Source: CAYYWP01 sp050176585 (GTDB lineage: Bacteria; Desulfobacterota; Binatia; HRBIN30; CADEER01). Taken from it: DNA of 64,000 bases. The stretch's first letter is position 1. Each line of letters opens with the position of its first letter. The stretch spans positions 124,001 to 188,000 of the forward strand of contig JBFXHX010000001.1 of assembly GCA_050176585.1 (NCBI GenBank), written 5' to 3'. Shown here one piece after another: positions 1 to 9,004 of this stretch. The notes below the pieces were generated by a model. It was not told the DNA's origin. It ran no database searches and saw nothing but the letters and a program-made list of their open reading frames with translations. Position numbers and translations under genes: made by a program.

Positions 1-245
1 ACGTCCTCGCCCGTGTAGCTGTGGGGAGCCGCCATCAGCACGGCGAGACCTTCGTCGAGCGGCGTGCCGTCTGCGGTGCACACTCTGCCGCGGTACAGGC
101 GGTGGCTCGTCCACGCGCCCGGCTGGATGCGGCGGAAGACGGCTTCGCCGAGACGCCGGGCCTCCGGTCCGCTGATGCGGACCACCCCGATGGCGCCCGG
201 GCCAGGCGCGGTAGCGATGGCGGCAATGGTGTCGAGTTCGTACAT
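1..245 (-). CDS. mnmE: tRNA modification GTPase MnmE (N-terminal part, cut by window edge)
   Basis: Minus-strand reading frame running off the window; about 81 residues are visible. It opens MYELDTIAAIATAPGPGAIG and continues VVRISGPEA, the typical N-terminal folate-binding domain of MnmE/TrmE, which with MnmG modifies wobble uridine of several tRNAs. The GTPase domain lies outside the window. The start at 245 puts the conserved DTIAAIATAPG block at the usual distance from the N-terminus. An alternative ATG at 309-311 overlaps the yidC stop (TAATG) and would add 22 residues that do not look like the family. It follows yidC directly, without the jag gene often found between them. Confidence 0.85.
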   Translation of the reverse strand, partial: MYELDTIAAIATAPGPGAIGVVRISGPEARRLGEAVFRRIQPGAWTSHRLYRGRVCTADGTPLDEGLAVLMAAPHSYTGED

Positions 246-310
246 GAGCGCGGCGACCACGCCGCCCCGGTCATCCCCCGGAAATGGAAACCCGCGTCGG
301 GCGCGCTGCA

Positions 311-1969
311 TTACCTCTGCGGCTGCTTGCGCATGATCCAGTACTGCTGCGCGATGGTAAGCACGTTATTGACGAGCCAGTACAGCGTCAGCCCCGATGG
401 GAAGTTGACGAACATGAACGTGAAGATGATCGGCATGATCAGCATGATCCGCTGCTGCATCGGGTCCGCCGGCGACGGCGTCATCCACTGCTGCACCAGC
501 ATGCTGAGGCCCATGATCAGGGTCAGCACCGGGACGCCCGGCTCCGGTATGAACGGCAGCTGAATGTCGCCGAGCCGATCGGGCGCCGAGAGGTCGTTGA
601 TCCAGCCGAAGAATGGGGCGTGGCGCAACTCGACCGCATTGAGCAGCGCGTTGTACAAGCCGACGAACACCGGGATCTGCAGCAACATGGGCAGGCAACC
701 GCCGAGCGGATTCACCTTGTGCCGGCGGTATAGCTCCATGATCTCGCGGTTCATCTCATCCGGCTTGTCCTTCAGCCGCTCGCGGATCTTCTGCATCTCC
801 GGCTGCAGCTTCTGCATCTCCCGCATCGACTCGAAGCTCTTCTTGGTCAGCGGATAGAAGAGCACCTTGATGATGACGGTCAGCAGGATGATGGCGATGC
901 CGTAGTTGCCGGTGAATTTGTAGAGAAAGCGCAGCGCCTGCAGCAGCGGCAGGGCGACGACGGTGAACCAGCCGAGGTCGACGGTTTTGCGCAAGCCGTG
1001 CCCGACCGCTTCGAGGCGATCGATTTCCTTCGGGCCGACGTAGACCTGCTCCTGGGTGTGAAAGTTCCCGGGCGGGAACAGCAGTTGGCCTTCGACGCTC
1101 ACATGCCCTTGGGGCGTGTCGTGCTGTCCCTTCGCCCACGCGCGCAGCGCGTTCGTCGGCTCCACTTGCGGAATCATGGAGGCGAGAAAGTAGCGGCCAT
1201 TGAATGCCAGCCAGCCGATGTCTTTCTCGAGCAGCTGCCCGGTCCCGAGATCGGCGTACGACCACTTGTGGACCTTGCCGGCTTGCAATACCGCGACGGT
1301 GTCGAACACCGCATGGGCGGGGTTGGTCTGGGTCGGGTCCACCCCCTCGATCCAGCTGAGCGACATCTCGGTGAGGCCGGAGGGCGCGTTCTCGGCCGCT
1401 GCCTCGAGCGTCCACAGGTAATCGTCGCCGCGCATGCTGATGCGTTTGCGGACGGTGGCACCGTTGAGTTGACCCGCGAAGGTGAGTGTCGCCGTATCCG
1501 CGCCGGACAGCTGGATGGTGCTCTGATCCGCGTCGTAGACCACGGCCGCGTCGCTCACCTGCTGCTGCGCGCCGCGCAGCGACAATTCGAGCGGTAACCG
1601 TCCGCTCGCGGCGGGCAAGACCACCTCCAGCGGTGGGCTGTTGGGATCGACAGTGGTGCGATGGCGTTTGAGCGTGAGGCTCGCGAGCCGCGCTCCGAGG
1701 GTGGTGAACTCCGCCCGGAACAGGTCGGTGTCGACTACCACCGGCCGGGCCTCGGCCGCGGCAGCGGGTGGGACCGCCGGCTTCTCCGGAACTTCTGCGG
1801 GTGCGGGCGCTCCCGCGGCCGCGGCGGGCGACGCGGCGGGCGTCGCGCCGATCGGCGTCGGTATCGGCGGCTGCTCTTTCGCTGGATAGAGGCGCTCTAT
1901 CGCCATCGAGTAGAGCACGACGATGACGAGCGAAAGCGCGATCGCGATGAAGATCCGGCGTTGCTCCAT
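311..1969 (-). CDS. yidC: membrane protein insertase YidC
   Basis: A 552-residue inner-membrane insertase that places and folds membrane proteins with or without SecYEG. Visible parts: an N-terminal membrane anchor (about residues 6-26), an Ala/Pro-rich linker, a large periplasmic beta-domain to about residue 330, then the YidC/Oxa1 core with a hydrophobic segment GNYGIAIILLTVIIKVLFYP, the cytoplasmic helical hairpin rich in Glu/Lys/Met, the VNPLGGCLPMLLQIPVFVGL helix and the MFVNFPSGLTLYW signature. Length matches the Gram-negative form with a large periplasmic domain. It lies 19 bases after yidD in the classical rpmH-rnpA-yidD-yidC order. Confidence 0.97.
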   Translation of the reverse strand: MEQRRIFIAIALSLVIVVLYSMAIERLYPAKEQPPIPTPIGATPAASPAAAAGAPAPAEVPEKPAVPPAAAAEARPVVVDTDLFRAEFTTLGARLASLTLKRHRTTVDPNSPPLEVVLPAASGRLPLELSLRGAQQQVSDAAVVYDADQSTIQLSGADTATLTFAGQLNGATVRKRISMRGDDYLWTLEAAAENAPSGLTEMSLSWIEGVDPTQTNPAHAVFDTVAVLQAGKVHKWSYADLGTGQLLEKDIGWLAFNGRYFLASMIPQVEPTNALRAWAKGQHDTPQGHVSVEGQLLFPPGNFHTQEQVYVGPKEIDRLEAVGHGLRKTVDLGWFTVVALPLLQALRFLYKFTGNYGIAIILLTVIIKVLFYPLTKKSFESMREMQKLQPEMQKIRERLKDKPDEMNREIMELYRRHKVNPLGGCLPMLLQIPVFVGLYNALLNAVELRHAPFFGWINDLSAPDRLGDIQLPFIPEPGVPVLTLIMGLSMLVQQWMTPSPADPMQQRIMLIMPIIFTFMFVNFPSGLTLYWLVNNVLTIAQQYWIMRKQPQR

Positions 1970-1988
1970 GAAGACGCGCCTCTACTGA

Positions 1989-2216
1989 TTACCGCACGGG
2001 GTCGAAGCCGCCGGCGTTCCAGGGATGGCACCGCGCGATACGGCGCGCGCCGCGCCACCCGCCGCGCACGATCCCGTAGCGCTGAATCGCTTCGGCCGCA
2101 TATGTCGAGCACGACGGAGCGAATCGGCAGTGCTGGCCGAGAAGCGGGGAGATGGCGAGCTGGTAGGCGCGGATGAGCGCGAGCGCGCCCCACCGCATCC
2201 GGTCGCTAGGCGACAT
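1989..2216 (-). CDS. yidD: membrane protein insertion efficiency factor YidD
   Basis: A 75-residue YidD/UPF0161 protein, a small amphipathic membrane-associated protein that helps YidC-dependent insertion. It contains the family's Cys-rich core CRFAPSCSTYAAEAI and the end motif ARCHPWNAGGFDPV. The ATG at 2214-2216 overlaps the end of rnpA by 11 bases; a second ATG at 2196-2198 would drop six residues. Position between rnpA and yidC is the conserved bacterial arrangement. Confidence 0.93.
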   Translation of the reverse strand: MSPSDRMRWGALALIRAYQLAISPLLGQHCRFAPSCSTYAAEAIQRYGIVRGGWRGARRIARCHPWNAGGFDPVR

Positions 2217-2577
2217 CGCGGAGCGCCAGAGCGTGCGAGAGTTGCTGTACGACATCGGCGTAAGAAAGCGTAGCGGCACCGGGGCGGGCGATGACCAGCA
2301 CTTCGCGTGGCGGGTCCAGCTGGTCCCGGTGTCGACGAAAGAACTCCCGTACCAGGCGGCGAAACCGATTGCGTTCCGGCGCCGATCCCACCTTGCGGCT
2401 GGTCGTGATTCCCAGCCGAGACGGCGGGGTCGCCAGCGCGCGGGTGATCACCACGAAATGCGATGCAGTCTGGCGCCGGCCATCGCGCTGCAGAGCGACG
2501 AACTCGCGCCGCTTACGCAACCGGAACCGCGGTGGAAAGCGGTGCGGTCGGTCGGCGCCCGTCGCGGCGGCACTCAC
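2206..2577 (-). CDS. rnpA: ribonuclease P protein component
   Basis: Protein subunit of RNase P (123 residues), which binds the catalytic RNA to mature tRNA 5' ends. The basic FRLRKRREF segment and the RNR motif in GSAPERNRFRRLVREFFR are diagnostic. Translation starts at GTG 2575-2577, overlapping the TGA of rpmH (GTGA), so the two genes look translationally coupled. The RNase P RNA gene was not seen in the window. Confidence 0.95.
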   Translation of the reverse strand: MSAAATGADRPHRFPPRFRLRKRREFVALQRDGRRQTASHFVVITRALATPPSRLGITTSRKVGSAPERNRFRRLVREFFRRHRDQLDPPREVLVIARPGAATLSYADVVQQLSHALALRDVA

Positions 2578-2732
2578 CGCGGCTGCTTGACCGGAATCGA
2601 GACCGTCAGGCGCTTGCGCCCCTTGGCACGCCGGCGCTTGAGCACCTCGCGCCCGCCCGGCGTCGCCATGCGCGTGCGAAAGCCGTGCGTCCGCTTCCGT
2701 CGTCGATTGCTCGGTTGGTACGTGCGTTTCAT
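2574..2732 (-). CDS. rpmH: 50S ribosomal protein L34
   Basis: A 52-residue, very basic protein opening MKRTYQPSNRRRKRTHGFRT, the invariant L34 signature. It has a short C-terminal extension (SIPVKQPR) beyond the usual 44-46 residues. It is the first gene of the rpmH-rnpA-yidD-yidC-mnmE operon. dnaA and a recognisable oriC, often beside rpmH, are not present upstream. Confidence 0.97.
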   Translation of the reverse strand: MKRTYQPSNRRRKRTHGFRTRMATPGGREVLKRRRAKGRKRLTVSIPVKQPR

Positions 2733-2819
2733 CAGAGTCCTTCGCGCCTATCAGCCCGCCGCGCGCGCCGAGCTTGCGGCGGGAAGTCGGTCGCTGTCGC
2801 CCGCCAGCTCAACCTGCGT

Positions 2820-2848
2820 CACAGAACACATCGCTAGCGGCAAGTCAA
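2820..2848 (-). promoter_or_regulatory. possible sigma70-type promoter of rpmH operon
   Basis: On the minus strand TTGACT (2843-2848) is followed after 17 bases by TCTGTG (2820-2825). The -35 box is good and the -10 box poor. It lies about 90 bases upstream of the rpmH start in a non-coding interval, which is the reason for listing it. Confidence 0.3.
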
Positions 2849-2856
2849 TTTCGCGG

Positions 2857-3093
2857 TTACGATGCGCTGACCGCTTCGCCCTCCGCGGTGCGCTTACCGT
2901 AGCGCTTGGCGAAGTGCTCGGCACAGACGCCCCGACGGCTCGGCGCCTTCCCGCACCCCGCCTCATTACAGGAACGGTGGCGCGGTTTGCCCATCACCCC
3001 TTTGCGCCACCGCCGATAGTGGCGGTCACAGTACCCCTTGGCGCGCACGTCCTTGTCGCAGTTTGCGGCCTGGCAGTTGCCCTTGTTCCCCAT
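2857..3093 (-). CDS. small protein with two tandem CxxxxC...CxxH zinc-knuckle-like units
   Basis: A 78-residue basic protein. The ATG at 3091-3093 is preceded by a strong Shine-Dalgarno (GAGGAGGAACACGAA). Two similar units are visible: C7-x4-C12...C22-xx-H25 (ending GYCDRHYRRWRKG) and C42-x4-C47...C57-xx-H60 (ending GVCAEHFAKRYG), suggesting duplication of one metal-binding knuckle. A zinc-binding, possibly nucleic-acid-binding role is inference; no enzymatic motif is present. Similar short Cys/His proteins occur in myxobacteria and relatives, but I cannot name a characterised family. It is divergent from the secreted PHP-domain gene. Confidence 0.75.
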   Translation of the reverse strand: MGNKGNCQAANCDKDVRAKGYCDRHYRRWRKGVMGKPRHRSCNEAGCGKAPSRRGVCAEHFAKRYGKRTAEGEAVSAS

Positions 3094-3352
3094 TTCGTGT
3101 TCCTCCTCGGCGCCTCGCCCCGGGGCTCGCGCAAGCGTTCTGTATGGCACGGACGGCACCGCGATGCCACATCGGGCCAGCGGCGTGTCTCCTGAACGGC
3201 GAAGGGGCTGCGCAAGCCGGCGTGCCGCAGCGCGGCCGATCGGCGGACGCCCCTCCGTGGGCGAGCGCGGCAACGCACCGGCCCCCGCCGCCGCGTTACG
3301 CTTGATTAAGCTTCGCGGCCTTTGCGAGGATGAACCTCCGGTAGGGGGTCCC

Positions 3353-6300
3353 TTGCCACACACGAGCACGCTCGTCGCGCTGTGCCTTTGGGCACTGTTG
3401 CCCGTCACCGCGGTTCCGGCGCTGCCCGCGCCCGAACAACTCGCCTGTCAGAGCGCGGTCGCCAAGCAGGGGCGGTTGCTCTTCAAACGGCAGCTCAAGG
3501 CGTTGGCTTCGTGCGAGGACCGCATCGCCGCCGGCTCGCTGACCACCGATACCGACTGCGCGCTCGAAGGGCGCACAAGCGGGCGATTGGAAAGCGCCCG
3601 CCGCATGCTGCGCGGGGTGATTGCTCGCGGCTGCCGCGACGGAGTGGTCGCCGGCATGGAATTCGGCGGCCAGTGCGCCGGCGTCGGTACCGCGGCCGCA
3701 CTGGCGAGCTGCCTGATCACGACCCACGAGCAGGGGGCCGCAGCCGTGATCGCCCTCGCCTACGATCCCGCCACGCCGCGCACCTGCAGCGGCGGTGCGA
3801 AAGACGGTCAGCGCTGCGCGCGGACGGCCGACTGCGTCGGTGGCGCCTGCGTGATCGGCGAGGAAGAGCGCGAGTGCACGTCGGCGCTCGCGGGGTCGCT
3901 CGGCGCGCTCGCCGACACACGCCAGGGCGTCCTGCAGCGCTGCAAACGCCAGATCGCGCTCGGCGCGCTGCCGCCCGGCACCGATTGTATCGCCAGCGGC
4001 CAGGCCGTGCTGGACCGCTCCTTTGGCCGGGCGCGCACCGCTCTGCGCGCGGTTTGTGGCGCCGGCGTCGCGGAGCGCCTCGCCTTCGGCGGCGCCTGCG
4101 CGCACCAGAGCGACCCCGACGCGTTGGCCGCGTGCGGCAACTGCGCGATCGGGCGACAAGCCGACGCCATGGTGCTGGCGCAATACGCCACCGCGGCTCG
4201 CGGCGGCGCGGCGTCAGCCCGCCGGGTCACGGACCCGGCCGACTGCATCGGCGGGCCGCTCAGCCGCTGCCGGCCCGACGACTACTTGCTCAGCAATGAG
4301 CGCATCCGCATCGTCGTCCAGGATCTCCAGCGCAATCTCTTTGGCATCGGCCAGTTCGGCGGGCAGATCATCGATGCCGACCTCGTCCGGAGCCAAGGGC
4401 CGGATCGCGACAATTTCGAAGAGTGGAGCATCTCCCTCAACATCGAGAGCACCGCCCACTACACGAACCTGACCATCGTCAACGATGGGAGCGACGGCGG
4501 CCCGGCGATCCTACGCGCGAGCGGGGTGGACGATCTGCTGGATTTCATCAATGCCAGCTCGGTCGTCGCCGCTTTCAACGGCGCCCTCCCGGCCAGCGCC
4601 GATGACGCCGACATCCCGGTGAGCATTACCACGGACTACGTACTTGAGCCGGGTGTGAACTACGTGCGCGCAGCGACCACGGTGCGCAATCTCGGACCCA
4701 CCGCCCTGCGCATCTTCTTCGGCGAGTACATCAACGGCTCCGGCCAGGTGGAGCTCTTTCAGCCCGGCTACGGGTTCGGCGAGGCGCTAGTCGCGAGCAG
4801 CTGTCCGACGGACAAGCCGAACGTCTGCAATTTCATCGCCTTCAGCGGCGAGAACGAAGGCGCCGGCGTCTCGTACGGCTACGTGCACGAGCTGCCGGGC
4901 TCCAGCACATTCACGCGCGACGGCGTGGTCGTGCCGCAGCTGCAGGTCGAAATCCTCTTTGCGCTGATCGGGCTCGCTCAGCCGCCGTTCACGTTGCAAC
5001 CGGCGGGCGAGCCAGACGACCAGCTGACGCTGACTCGCTACTTCGTCGTCGGCGACGGTACGGTGTCCTCCATCACCGACGCACGCAACGACATCCAGTG
5101 CCTGCCGACCGGACGGCTGGAGGGGACTGTCACCGCGGGAGGCGCGGCGGCCGCCGGCGCCGACGTCGCAGTGCTCGGCCGGCCCGCGGACGGGCCCGGC
5201 ATCGCTGCGCTCACCCGCAACGTGGTCACGCACACGCGCACCGACGCCTCGGGACGCTTCGCCCTCACCTTGCCACCGGGTCCGTATGATCTGATCGCAA
5301 ACCTCGACGGCTCGCCGTACGAAGCCAACCGCGATACTCCGACCGTCCACCCCGTGAGCATCGCGATCGGCTCGACCACGGCGCTGAACCTCGCGCTCCC
5401 CGGGACCGGAAGCCTGCGCGTGACCGCCGCCGACCAGAACGGCGCCCCGCTGCCCGCCAAGGTGTCGGTGGTCGGTTTCGACCCGAGCCCGGACCCGCTC
5501 AACAGCCAGAGCTTGTTCGGCATCGTGAACAACCGCACCGCCGTATTCGGCGAGCGCTTCCAAGACGGCGTGCCGTACGGCGTCTCGGCGGCCTTTTTCC
5601 TCGGGCCGGACGGCACGGCCGAGCCGCGGCCGCTCGAGCCCGGCACGTACGAGGTATACGTCTCGCGCGGACCCGAGTACTCGCTCGCCTCGGCGCCAGT
5701 CGTGATCACGGCCGGCGAAACCGAACAGGTGGATGCCACGGTGGAGCGGGTGATCGACACGAGCGGCTTCATCGCCGGTGACTTCCACGTGCATTCGATC
5801 GAGAGCCCAGATTCCGACGTGCCGCGTATCGCGCGCGTGCTCGCGATGCTCGGCGAAGGCGTCGAATTCTTCGCGAGCACCGAGCACGACAACATCGTAG
5901 ACTTCCAGGCCGACATCGAGGCGCTCGGCGCGGTGGATCTGATCGGCACGACTCCGGGCGAGGAGATCACGACCTTCGACTACGGCCATTTCAACGCGTG
6001 GCCGACGAGCATTGATCCCACCCAGGTGAACGGCGGCGCGGTCGATCACGGCGGCGCGGCAGCGCCCGGTCACGACTATCCCTCCGCCGGCGCATACTCC
6101 GAGACCCCCGCCGAAATCATCGCGCTCGCCCGCGCCGCCGCCCCCGGCGCCGGGAACACGGTGCAGATCAACCACATTCATAGCCACTTCGGCCTCGACG
6201 GAGGCTCCGGTCTCGCGATCGATACCGGGCTCACGCCCCCGGCTTCGCGCGTGCCTGCCGCTGCGCGCCGCCTGAACCCCGCCATGACCAACTTGTTCAG

Positions 6301-7165
6301 CGGCGATTTCGACGCGCTCGAGGTGTGGATCGGCGACGATCGCAGCCAGATGCTCACGAACTTCCTCGGCCAGAACGCCGGCGACTGGTTCAATCTGCTG
6401 AACCAGGGCTTCGTGCGCAGCGGCCTGGCCGATTCCGACACGCACAACCGCTTCATCAACGCCGCCGGGTTTCCGCGCACGATGGTGGCGATGCCCACCG
6501 ACGAGCCCGGCATGCTCAGCGGCTTGGCCGATACGGTGTCCGCGAACGTCAACGCCGGGCGCGCCATCGGCACGAATGGCCCGATGCTGAGGGTGGCGAT
6601 CCGCGCCGCCTCTACCGGACAGACGGCGTCGCTCGAGCTCGGCGATCCGACGGCTATCCGCACCACTGACGGCGCGGTCGAGATCACGGTACAGATCGAG
6701 AGCCCTGCGTGGGCGGAGTTCGACCGCGTCGAGTACTACGTCAACTCGCCGACGAAGCGGACCGCGCGCACCAACGTGCAGACGGGGGCCGGCGCCGTCA
6801 CCGTGAACCGCTACGCGATCATGCCCGACTTCGTACAGAACAAGGGCACCGACTTCGAAGTCGAGGCGGTGAGCGTGCCGGGCACCACCTCCAGCCGCCT
6901 CCAGGCCACCACCACGCTCGACCTGGTCAACCTGACGCGGGATATCTGGCTGGTGGTGATGGTGAAGGGCACCGACGGGATCTCGCGACCGCTCTACCCC
7001 GTGCTCCCCAACGGCTTGCGCACGGCGTCGAACCGCACGCTCGCCGACCTGCTCGACGGAAATCTCGGCGAGGACGGCGTCACCGCGCTCGCGTTCACCA
7101 ACCCGCTGTTCGTCGACGTGGACGGTGGCGGCTGGACACCACCAGGAGTACGGATCGCCCCTTGA
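3353..7165 (+). CDS. secreted PHP-domain (CehA/McbA-like) metallohydrolase with Cys-rich N-terminal repeats
   Basis: A 1270-residue exported protein. TTG at 3353 is chosen because AGGGGG lies 5-10 bases upstream and a signal peptide follows immediately (residues 1-23). Two Cys-rich repeats come first (about 32-140 and 175-285), each with a TDC and an FGGxC element, joined by a CSGG...DGQRC...CVGGACV linker. A beta-rich region follows, then a carboxypeptidase-regulatory-like fold (about 585-690). A PHP metallo-phosphoesterase-like domain has H812/H814 in DFHVHS, E844-H845-D846 in STEHDN, then NHIHSHFG and DSDTHN, so its metal ligands look intact. The substrate is unknown. It shares a TGATG overlap with the HEAT-repeat gene downstream. 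Confidence 0.85.
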   Translation: MPHTSTLVALCLWALLPVTAVPALPAPEQLACQSAVAKQGRLLFKRQLKALASCEDRIAAGSLTTDTDCALEGRTSGRLESARRMLRGVIARGCRDGVVAGMEFGGQCAGVGTAAALASCLITTHEQGAAAVIALAYDPATPRTCSGGAKDGQRCARTADCVGGACVIGEEERECTSALAGSLGALADTRQGVLQRCKRQIALGALPPGTDCIASGQAVLDRSFGRARTALRAVCGAGVAERLAFGGACAHQSDPDALAACGNCAIGRQADAMVLAQYATAARGGAASARRVTDPADCIGGPLSRCRPDDYLLSNERIRIVVQDLQRNLFGIGQFGGQIIDADLVRSQGPDRDNFEEWSISLNIESTAHYTNLTIVNDGSDGGPAILRASGVDDLLDFINASSVVAAFNGALPASADDADIPVSITTDYVLEPGVNYVRAATTVRNLGPTALRIFFGEYINGSGQVELFQPGYGFGEALVASSCPTDKPNVCNFIAFSGENEGAGVSYGYVHELPGSSTFTRDGVVVPQLQVEILFALIGLAQPPFTLQPAGEPDDQLTLTRYFVVGDGTVSSITDARNDIQCLPTGRLEGTVTAGGAAAAGADVAVLGRPADGPGIAALTRNVVTHTRTDASGRFALTLPPGPYDLIANLDGSPYEANRDTPTVHPVSIAIGSTTALNLALPGTGSLRVTAADQNGAPLPAKVSVVGFDPSPDPLNSQSLFGIVNNRTAVFGERFQDGVPYGVSAAFFLGPDGTAEPRPLEPGTYEVYVSRGPEYSLASAPVVITAGETEQVDATVERVIDTSGFIAGDFHVHSIESPDSDVPRIARVLAMLGEGVEFFASTEHDNIVDFQADIEALGAVDLIGTTPGEEITTFDYGHFNAWPTSIDPTQVNGGAVDHGGAAAPGHDYPSAGAYSETPAEIIALARAAAPGAGNTVQINHIHSHFGLDGGSGLAIDTGLTPPASRVPAAARRLNPAMTNLFSGDFDALEVWIGDDRSQMLTNFLGQNAGDWFNLLNQGFVRSGLADSDTHNRFINAAGFPRTMVAMPTDEPGMLSGLADTVSANVNAGRAIGTNGPMLRVAIRAASTGQTASLELGDPTAIRTTDGAVEITVQIESPAWAEFDRVEYYVNSPTKRTARTNVQTGAGAVTVNRYAIMPDFVQNKGTDFEVEAVSVPGTTSSRLQATTTLDLVNLTRDIWLVVMVKGTDGISRPLYPVLPNGLRTASNRTLADLLDGNLGEDGVTALAFTNPLFVDVDGGGWTPPGVRIAP

Positions 7166-8490
7166 TGGAACTCGTACCGCGCTGCGCGCGCGACCGCTTC
7201 CGGGCCGGTGCGCAGCCCTGCCGAGCGCTACGCGCGCGTGCACACCGGGCCCTGGTGTCTGCCGCGCTGGTGCACCTCGGCCTCGTCCTCTCGAACGTCC
7301 CTGCCTCGGCCGAGGCGGCGCCGCGGCTACGCGCCCTGCTCAAGGAAGCGGGGCTGGTCGTGGCCGGCGAGGTGGCGGAGGTCGCGGAGTACGACGATGG
7401 ACGCGTGGCAGCGCTCGGCTTCGCAGTCTCCACCGTGCTCAAGGGGACGCCTCCACACGGTAGCGGCGGCCGCGTGGCACTGATGGAGTTGCGCGACGGT
7501 TCGCCCGCCCCTGTCCTCGCGGTTGGTCAACGCGGCATCGCGTTTCTTCGCCCGGTGCAGCGCACCACATACGTGTCGCACGCGCTGCCAGAGCAAGCCT
7601 ATTACGAGCTTCTCCCGCGCTTCGGAGCCTTCGCGGCCGCCGACTCGGATGCGGAGCTCGGGATGCAGACCCAGATCCTTCGATCTCTGGTCGATGCCAG
7701 CCGCGGCCGCGGCGCGGACCCGACGGCCGCCCGGCAAGCGACTTTCGCGCTGTTGCGCTGCCGGAGCGCAGTGATGGTCGAAGCGGGGGCCGCGGGCGTT
7801 GCGGACCTGTCCGCGGCAGACGGGCTCGGCGCGGAAGAGCATGAGACTCTGCGGGCGGCGCTTTTGCGCGCTGATTTGTCGGAGCGGGTGCGGATCGCCT
7901 TGGTCGAAGCGATCGGGCGAGCCGGCTTCGGCGAGCTGGTTCCTACACTGCAGTCGATGGAGTCGCCTCCCGCGCTCACGGCCGCGGCATGGCGCGCGCT
8001 GGCTCAGCTAGGCGCGCCGATCGACGATTCGGCACTGGCCGAGCGACTGGCCAGCTCCGACGGCGCGACCCGTACCGCCGCTCTGCGCGAGGTCTTGCGC
8101 CGCGACGGAGCGGCCGGCGTGCCGCTGGTGGAGCCGCTGGCGTTGCGCGATCCGGACCCTTCCGTTCGGCTGTCCGCGGTGGAGGCGCTCGGCGGGCTCG
8201 GAGTCGCCGAAGCGCTCGGGCCGCTGGAACGGGTATTCCCCGACCCGTCGCCGGAGCTCCGGCAGGCCGCGGCGCGCGCCATTGTCGGTATCGGCGGTGA
8301 GGCAGCGGTAGCGACCCTGAGCCGACTGGCGGCCAATGGTCCGATCGAGGCGCAGCGCTACGCGGTGCTGGTACTTCTTACGCTCGACACCCCCGGGCAG
8401 CGCACCGCAATCGAGCACATCGCCGCGACACACCCGGACCGGGTCGCGCGGGAGCTCATCACCGACGGGCTGCAAGCGCATGATCACTGA
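7165..8490 (+). CDS. exported HEAT-repeat protein
   Basis: A 441-residue protein starting at an ATG that overlaps the stop of the PHP-domain gene (TGATG). A hydrophobic stretch around residues 30-50 ending in ASAEA is a plausible signal peptide after a long basic leader. The C-terminal half shows HEAT-like alpha-alpha repeats, for example LRDPDPSVRLSAVEALGGLG and DPSPELRQAAARAIVGIGGE. The N-terminal half has a beta-rich section (VVAGEVAEVAEY, VLKG) of unknown family. No catalytic motif is visible; a scaffold role for its secreted neighbour is only inference. Confidence 0.8.
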   Translation: MELVPRCARDRFRAGAQPCRALRARAHRALVSAALVHLGLVLSNVPASAEAAPRLRALLKEAGLVVAGEVAEVAEYDDGRVAALGFAVSTVLKGTPPHGSGGRVALMELRDGSPAPVLAVGQRGIAFLRPVQRTTYVSHALPEQAYYELLPRFGAFAAADSDAELGMQTQILRSLVDASRGRGADPTAARQATFALLRCRSAVMVEAGAAGVADLSAADGLGAEEHETLRAALLRADLSERVRIALVEAIGRAGFGELVPTLQSMESPPALTAAAWRALAQLGAPIDDSALAERLASSDGATRTAALREVLRRDGAAGVPLVEPLALRDPDPSVRLSAVEALGGLGVAEALGPLERVFPDPSPELRQAAARAIVGIGGEAAVATLSRLAANGPIEAQRYAVLVLLTLDTPGQRTAIEHIAATHPDRVARELITDGLQAHDH

Positions 8491-8953
8491 TCCGAGCCGC
8501 CCGGAAGCCCCGTGCCGCCGTCATCTGTCCGCCCTGGCGTGCTCCTCCGCCTGGCCGGTTCACGCAGCGGCGATGCTTCTCGCGCTGGCGCTAGGCGCGG
8601 CGTCCGCTGCTGGCCATACCGCATCATCCGCGGGGACGCGCGAGGTCGTGCGCTTGCAAGGGAATCGGCTGAGCGCGCCGACGCCCGTCGCTGCGCAGCG
8701 TCTCGTGAACCTCGTGGTGCTCGGGCAGCCATTGCCATTCGCGGCCGCCGACTGGCGGGTATTCGGCTTCGGTGAGGCGCGCGCGGCCGAAGCGGCGGCC
8801 GACCCGCGCGAGCTCACCCTCCAAGGCGACCGCTCGCAATTGCACCGGATCGCCTCGGCGCGGCCGGAGCAGCGGATCACCATACTCGCCGAGCGCCGGC
8901 CTGGTTCGGCCGAGCTGTTCCTGCTCGCGGTCGATCTCTGCCCCGACCACTGA
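8480..8953 (+). CDS. small exported protein of unknown function
   Basis: A 157-residue protein whose ATG lies inside the end of the HEAT-repeat gene (11-base overlap), so it is probably the third gene of that operon. A signal peptide is likely: the hydrophobic run AAMLLALALGAASAAG spans about residues 30-45. The mature part has alternating beta-strand-like segments and no motif I recognise; a Cys close to the C-terminus (LCPDH) has no obvious partner. A later start at the ATG preceding LLALALG is possible. Confidence 0.6.
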   Translation: MITDPSRPEAPCRRHLSALACSSAWPVHAAAMLLALALGAASAAGHTASSAGTREVVRLQGNRLSAPTPVAAQRLVNLVVLGQPLPFAAADWRVFGFGEARAAEAAADPRELTLQGDRSQLHRIASARPEQRITILAERRPGSAELFLLAVDLCPDH

Positions 8954-9004
8954 CGTGAGCCGCGGCCGGTTGACGGTCGCGAGCACCGAACCCATCATCG
9001 CCAG

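Noticed and set aside
4787..7243. An 818-codon open frame on the minus strand opposite the PHP-domain gene.
   Set aside because: Its protein is Arg/Gly/His-rich with no domain; it is a shadow of the GC-rich coding strand, which carries recognisable domains.
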